Origin: Mucilaginibacter agri
GTDB taxonomy: Bacteria > Bacteroidota > Bacteroidia > Sphingobacteriales > Sphingobacteriaceae
NCBI RefSeq assembly: GCF_009928685.1
Contig: NZ_WWEO01000045.1
Span: 186,001-250,000 of the forward strand
Length of the DNA stretch: 64,000 nucleotides
Direction: 5' to 3'
Made by a program: the position numbers and the translations under genes. The notes below the pieces were generated by a model. It was not told the DNA's origin. It did no database searches and saw nothing but the letters and a program-made list of their open reading frames with translations. Of the stretch, positions 60,137-64,000 are shown piece by piece (position 1 is the stretch's first letter; each line of letters starts with the position of its first letter).

Positions 60137-60718
60137 ATGAAAGTTGAAGCCAAGAAAATCCTGGAGTTTCTTCACGTTGCCGAAAATCTCAAAAAACTTA
60201 TCAGGCATAGTTGGCTGTCTGATGGCCGGCAAGAAAGTGTAGCAGAACACACCTGGCGAATGTCGCTGATGTTTTTGTTGGTTGAACCCCACTTAGGGAT
60301 TAAAGTAGATGCCCAAAAGACGCTCGAAATGATTATAATCCATGATATTATCGAAGCACTAGTCGGCGATATCCCTGCGTTTGAGCAGTTTGATGCAGAA
60401 ACGAAGTTGCAGAAAGTAAAAATGGAGACTAATGCCATAAATGAGATCAGGCAGACATTAGACAACCAAACCGGGGAGAAATTCTATGAGCTTTGGCATG
60501 AATTTGAAAACAAGCAATCGAACGAAGCCAAAGTAGCCAACGCTTTAGATAAGCTCGAAGCGCAAATTCAGCACAATGAAGCAGATATTTCAACATGGCT
60601 CGATATTGAAAAAGAAATGCTCTACATGATGCAAAAACATGTGGAATTTAATGAGTTTTTAACCGTTTTTAAGGATGTGATTGTTGAAGAAGGTGAATTA
60701 AAATTGACTATTAAATAA
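60137..60718 (+). CDS. HD-domain hydrolase (YfbR/HDDC2-like nucleotidase type)
   Basis: 193 residues. The metal ligands of an HD domain are visible: H in AEHTWRMS near residue 37, and the HD pair in MIIIHDIIEALVGDIP (about 65-80), with a further Asp in ANALDKLEAQIQH. The opening WLSDGRQESVAEHT is typical of YfbR/HDDC2-like 5'-deoxynucleotidases. Substrate inferred, probably deoxynucleoside monophosphates. It ends with TAA directly against the next gene's ATG, so the two are in one transcript. Confidence 0.87.
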   Translation: MKVEAKKILEFLHVAENLKKLIRHSWLSDGRQESVAEHTWRMSLMFLLVEPHLGIKVDAQKTLEMIIIHDIIEALVGDIPAFEQFDAETKLQKVKMETNAINEIRQTLDNQTGEKFYELWHEFENKQSNEAKVANALDKLEAQIQHNEADISTWLDIEKEMLYMMQKHVEFNEFLTVFKDVIVEEGELKLTIK

Positions 60719-61345
60719 ATGAAACAAAAACTTGACCTCGATAGCTGGAATAGAAAAGAACATTTTAAATTTTTCAACCAATTTGAGGAACCCTATTATG
60801 GGGTAAATGTCACTATAGATTGCACTACAGCATATAAGGCTGCTAAACAAAACGGGGTTTCTTTTTTCTTGTATTACTTATATCAATCGTTATCAGCAGC
60901 TCAAATTATCGAACCTTTTAAGCTACGGATTGAAGAAGATGAGGTTTTTATATATGATCGTGTAGATGCTGGTTCAACGATAGGTCGGCCTGACGGCACT
61001 TTCGGTTTCGGCGATTTTATTTACTACGCTACGTTCAACGAATTTTATCCCGAAGCGCTAAAAGTAATGGAAAGAGTCAGTAGCTCTACTACATTAGATC
61101 GTTCGCCTGCGAAAAATGTAATTCGTTATTCGCCATTGCCCTGGATAGATTTTACGGCCCTTTCTCATGCGCGGATGTTTTCATTTAAAGATAGTTGCCC
61201 CAAAATATCCTTTGGCAAAATGACCGACAACTCGGGTAAAAGAACCATGCCGGTTTCGATACATGTTCACCACGCATTGGTAGACGGATTGCATGTGGGA
61301 CAATATATTGATTGTTATCAGCAGCTGCTTAACACGGCTTTGTAA
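60719..61345 (+). CDS. Chloramphenicol acetyltransferase-like protein
   Basis: 208 residues, the size of type CatA enzymes. The acetyltransferase active site is present: HVHHALVDGLHVG with H185 as the catalytic base in the HHxxxDG motif. N-terminal LDLDSWNRKEHFKFFNQFEEPYYGV and middle RVDAGSTIGRPDGTFGFGDFIYY fit the family. Many such Bacteroidota proteins are not resistance enzymes, so chloramphenicol as a substrate is not shown. It starts one base after the HD hydrolase gene. Confidence 0.9.
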   Translation: MKQKLDLDSWNRKEHFKFFNQFEEPYYGVNVTIDCTTAYKAAKQNGVSFFLYYLYQSLSAAQIIEPFKLRIEEDEVFIYDRVDAGSTIGRPDGTFGFGDFIYYATFNEFYPEALKVMERVSSSTTLDRSPAKNVIRYSPLPWIDFTALSHARMFSFKDSCPKISFGKMTDNSGKRTMPVSIHVHHALVDGLHVGQYIDCYQQLLNTAL

Positions 61346-61465
61346 ACCAATATTTGTTTTCTGGGTTAAATATTAACTTGCATGTTGGCTTAGAAACGAG
61401 AGGAGTTTGGGGTGTAGGATTTTAGCTTACAATAGCTATATTAGTTGCCAAAACCAACCCTTATT

Positions 61466-62014
61466 ATGGTAACCAAAGAAGACCTGCAAGCTAAATATGC
61501 CACGTATTCAACCGCTCAACTACTGGATTTAATTGACCATAAATTTGATTACACAGAATTGGCAGTTAGTATTGCTATCGAAGAGCTTTCAAAACGAAAT
61601 GTTTCTGAAGAAGATATTAAGGAATATAAAGAAAGCAAGGTTGAAAATGTTGCCACTTATATCAGAAAAAACATTGTAGATGACCTTACACTACTTCAGA
61701 AGAATGTGTTTTATTTCTTATGGGTTCCGTTTGTACGTGGTGCTATTAAAATGAATTTTCACGATGATGGATCTATTCTAAAGCTAAAGCAAGCCAACTA
61801 TTATCAGTTTTACGGTTTTATATTCTTTTTAATTGCTGGTGTTATATCGGTTAAATTTGATCTTGATGTTTGGGCTACTGCTGCGGTATGGATACTCTTC
61901 TTTATTCCTACCTATTTGTTTGATGAATCATTTAACAGAAATCGGCTCTACAATAAATTAAAAGACTTATATAATATTAGCGACGAGCCGGAAAATGATA
62001 ACGTAATAAAATAA
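61466..62014 (+). CDS. Membrane protein with an N-terminal soluble helix region
   Basis: 182 residues from ATG 61466 (MVTKEDLQAKYATYS); a TTG 21 bases earlier is less likely. About 100 residues of soluble, helix-rich sequence (ELLDLIDHKFDYTELAVSIAIEELSKR-like) lead into two or three hydrophobic helices near 115-155 (FYGFIFFLIAGVISV, VWILFFIPTYLF). No family recognised. It lies between the CAT-like gene and mnmE. Confidence 0.72.
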   Translation: MVTKEDLQAKYATYSTAQLLDLIDHKFDYTELAVSIAIEELSKRNVSEEDIKEYKESKVENVATYIRKNIVDDLTLLQKNVFYFLWVPFVRGAIKMNFHDDGSILKLKQANYYQFYGFIFFLIAGVISVKFDLDVWATAAVWILFFIPTYLFDESFNRNRLYNKLKDLYNISDEPENDNVIK

Positions 62015-62092
62015 ATGGCTGACTTAAAGCCAAAACATGATTTTGTATAGACGCTGCAATACCATAATTATTCCGAACTTTGTTGCAACGAT

Positions 62093-63463
62093 ATGAACTA
62101 TACTACCGACGATACCATAGTGGCCTTAGCCACGCCGAATGGAATAGGGGCAATTGGCGTTATTCGCCTTTCGGGACCTGATGCCGTGCAGATAACCCAA
62201 AAAGTTTTTAAGGGTAAGGATCTTACCAAACAGGCTTCGCATACCATACACTTTGGCCATATTGTAGATGGTGACGTTATTTTAGATGAAGTATTGGCAT
62301 CTTTATTCATCGCACCAAAATCATATACACGTGAAAACGTTGTGGAGATCTCGTGTCACGGATCGGCATACATTATCGAGTCGGTTATTAAACTATTAGT
62401 AAAAAGCGGAGCCCGTCCTGCACAACCAGGTGAGTTTACGTTGAGAGCCTTTCTTAACGGGCAGATGGATCTTTCGCAGGCCGAGGCCGTTGCCGATTTG
62501 ATCGCCGCTAATTCGAAGTCCTCACAGCAGGCTGCTATGAATCAGCTAAGAGGCGGCTTTAGCAATCAATTAAAAGGCTTACGCGAACAATTGGTGAATT
62601 TTGCTTCGCTGATCGAACTCGAACTAGATTTTTCTGAAGAAGATGTAGAGTTTGCTAACCGCGATCAGCTGAAACAATTGGTAGTAAATATTCTCACCAT
62701 CTTAAGTAAATTAATCCAGTCGTTCGAATTGGGTAATGCCATTAAGCAGGGCATTAATACCGTTATCGCCGGTCGCCCGAATGCAGGTAAATCGACCTTG
62801 CTAAACGCACTGCTTAACGAGGAGCGTGCCATTGTAAGCGATATAGCCGGTACTACGCGCGATACCATCGAGGAGATCTTAAACATTAACGGTGTAAACT
62901 TTCGCTTAACAGATACTGCTGGTATTCGCGAAGCTACTGACACCATCGAGGCCATCGGTGTACAAAAAGCCTACGAGAAGATTAATCAATCGGCGATATT
63001 GATCTACGTGTTTGACGCTGTGCAAACTTCATTAGAGGATTTAAATGCCGATTTAGAAAGCCTACAACGCCCGGACTTTCCGATGCTGGTTGTAGCTAAT
63101 AAGATCGACCTCCTGAGCGAAGAACAATCTGAAAACATCCCGCACTCTGAAAATATGCTGAAGGTTTCTGCCAAGCAAAAACAGCACATAGAAGAGTTAA
63201 AGCATAAAATTTACCATACGGCCATTAAAGGTCAACTAGGCGGCGACGAAACGCTGGTAACTAATGTTCGCCACCTGCAGGCGCTTCAAAAAACCGAAGA
63301 CGCCTTAAGTAAAGTATTGGAAGGTATAGATAACCCCATTACGTCTGATTTTCTCGCTACAGATATTAAACAAGCGCTACACTACCTGGGCGAAATAACC
63401 GGTACTGTAACTACCGACGATTTGCTCGAGAATATATTTTCGAAGTTCTGTATCGGCAAGTAA
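62093..63463 (+). CDS. mnmE: tRNA modification GTPase MnmE
   Basis: 456 residues. N-terminal folate-binding domain (IVALATPNGIGAIGVIRLSGPDA), then the GTPase domain with G1 GRPNAGKS near 225, TTRDTIEE, DTAGIR and NKIDLL, and the C-terminal FCIGK motif with the conserved Cys of MnmE. With MnmG it adds carboxymethylaminomethyl to U34 of several tRNAs. Unlinked to mnmG here. Confidence 0.97.
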   Translation: MNYTTDDTIVALATPNGIGAIGVIRLSGPDAVQITQKVFKGKDLTKQASHTIHFGHIVDGDVILDEVLASLFIAPKSYTRENVVEISCHGSAYIIESVIKLLVKSGARPAQPGEFTLRAFLNGQMDLSQAEAVADLIAANSKSSQQAAMNQLRGGFSNQLKGLREQLVNFASLIELELDFSEEDVEFANRDQLKQLVVNILTILSKLIQSFELGNAIKQGINTVIAGRPNAGKSTLLNALLNEERAIVSDIAGTTRDTIEEILNINGVNFRLTDTAGIREATDTIEAIGVQKAYEKINQSAILIYVFDAVQTSLEDLNADLESLQRPDFPMLVVANKIDLLSEEQSENIPHSENMLKVSAKQKQHIEELKHKIYHTAIKGQLGGDETLVTNVRHLQALQKTEDALSKVLEGIDNPITSDFLATDIKQALHYLGEITGTVTTDDLLENIFSKFCIGK

Positions 63464-63626
63464 CCTATTTGCATTTAGATGGCCGATATTTAAAAACCTT
63501 ATAACTTCTGCAATTATTTTAATCCATAAAAAAAGTTTATAATAGTAACTTATACCAATGCCTAAACGGCTGTTTTAGAAACAGCCTGCAAACTCTCGCT
63601 ATATCAAACCAAAACATATAGTTAGC

Positions 63627-64000
63627 ATGGAAAATGTTACTGTTTTTATCAAAACCCTTATACTATTTCTCATAGTTTCCATTAGCGCCGTAGCACAACA
63701 AAATCGTTTGCCGGACTGGGCGTTTGGAGGGTTTAAAAGACCCGCCAATATTAATCCGATCATTTCTCCGGATAGTACTTCTCAGTTTGTCGATCCGGTT
63801 TTAAATCAAACTGTGCGCTGGGAATCTAACGATACGTTTAACCCGGCGGCTGCACTGATTAATGGCAAAATAGCGGTCTTATATCGTGCAGAAGATAAAT
63901 CTGGTGTAGGGATCGGTTTCCGCACCTCACGACTGGGATATGCATCGAGCTCAGATGGTTTACATTTTAAGCGAAACCATACGCCTGTGTTCTATCCTGC
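63627..64000 (+). CDS. GH130-like phosphorylase/hydrolase, partial
   Basis: The first 124 codons of a gene that runs off the right edge. Signal peptide with cleavage near ISAVAQ (residue 24). Then FGGFKRPANINPIISPDS and WESNDTFNPAAALINGKIAVLYRAEDKSG, the five-bladed propeller opening of GH130, which includes beta-mannoside phosphorylases and related hydrolases. An exported member more likely hydrolyses or processes mannan-type glycans. Function beyond that is not determined. Confidence 0.8.
   Translation, partial: MENVTVFIKTLILFLIVSISAVAQQNRLPDWAFGGFKRPANINPIISPDSTSQFVDPVLNQTVRWESNDTFNPAAALINGKIAVLYRAEDKSGVGIGFRTSRLGYASSSDGLHFKRNHTPVFYP

Noticed and set aside
60719..61345. Antibiotic-resistance gene
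   Set aside because: The CAT fold and active site are present, but no resistance context exists and related proteins often act on other substrates.

Overview
The window is a 64 kb stretch of an ordinary chromosome from a member of the Bacteroidota, most like the family Sphingobacteriaceae (Mucilaginibacter or Pedobacter type). Signs of this are the TAnnTTTG -7 promoter elements, weak ribosome-binding sites, many small 'SC-KKD' type lipoproteins, Bacteroidota-specific families (DUF4296, DUF4905, DUF6252, TIGR02757, the archaeal/eukaryotic-type ProS, the PurL long subunit) and scattered polysaccharide-degrading enzymes. No phage, transposase, integrase, rRNA operon or CRISPR array was seen.

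Layout. 1-9.2 kb: an AlbA_2-type regulator cut by the window edge, a GNAT enzyme and a DUF4442 thioesterase-like gene, two small surface or membrane peptides, a polyprenol-phosphate type glycosyltransferase, purL with a VOC gene, trmN6, a YfcE-like phosphoesterase, rnhA and tRNA-His(GTG). 9.2-11.2 kb: an AT-rich accessory pair beside the tRNA, made of an AbiTii-family abortive-infection protein and a divergent winged-helix-like protein that carries a similar Asn/Gly linker. 11.3-17.2 kb: export-directed genes (GH84 hexosaminidase, NHL-like lipoprotein, PL6 polysaccharide lyase, multi-pass membrane protein). 17.4-24.2 kb: an iron-uptake pair (TonB receptor plus PepSY protein), a secreted beta-sandwich protein, two SDR enzymes (one without the catalytic Tyr and Lys) and a Crp/Fnr regulator. 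24.2-27.8 kb: TPR protein, single-domain response regulator, deoxyribonucleotidase-like HAD protein and small proteins.

27.9-32.0 kb is the most striking locus: a four-gene minus-strand operon kaiC, kaiB, a second divergent kaiB, and a soluble two-PAS histidine kinase. It looks like a clock- or timer-like signalling module without KaiA. 32.3-36.1 kb holds an aldo/keto reductase, an AraC regulator and two tandem paralogous SDRs. 36.2-48.3 kb has a TIM-barrel glycosidase, a membrane-anchored MutS-like ATPase, lysC with two upstream partners, a YggS-type PLP protein, DUF4296 plus mutS2, a Crp/Fnr gene and a CE2-like esterase. 48.4-64 kb holds a disordered protein, the ketoacid CoA-transferase pair, udk, a LysM protein, DUF4905, Dps, a FadL-like porin, a Gly/Tyr-rich lipoprotein, proS, a trans-sulfuration enzyme, a TIGR02757 gene, HD hydrolase, CAT-like acetyltransferase, mnmE and the start of a GH130 gene.

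Superimposed on this are several families of short dispersed inverted repeats (C-rich/G-rich hairpins, an AAGAATCAAGA family, a GTCATTGCGAGG family and a GTCATTCAGAGCG family). One copy lies in frame inside the TIGR02757 gene, and one separates the two CoA-transferase subunits.

Identifications rest on reading the translations and motifs. No database search was run, and starts were chosen by eye where the longest frame reached upstream of the conserved region.
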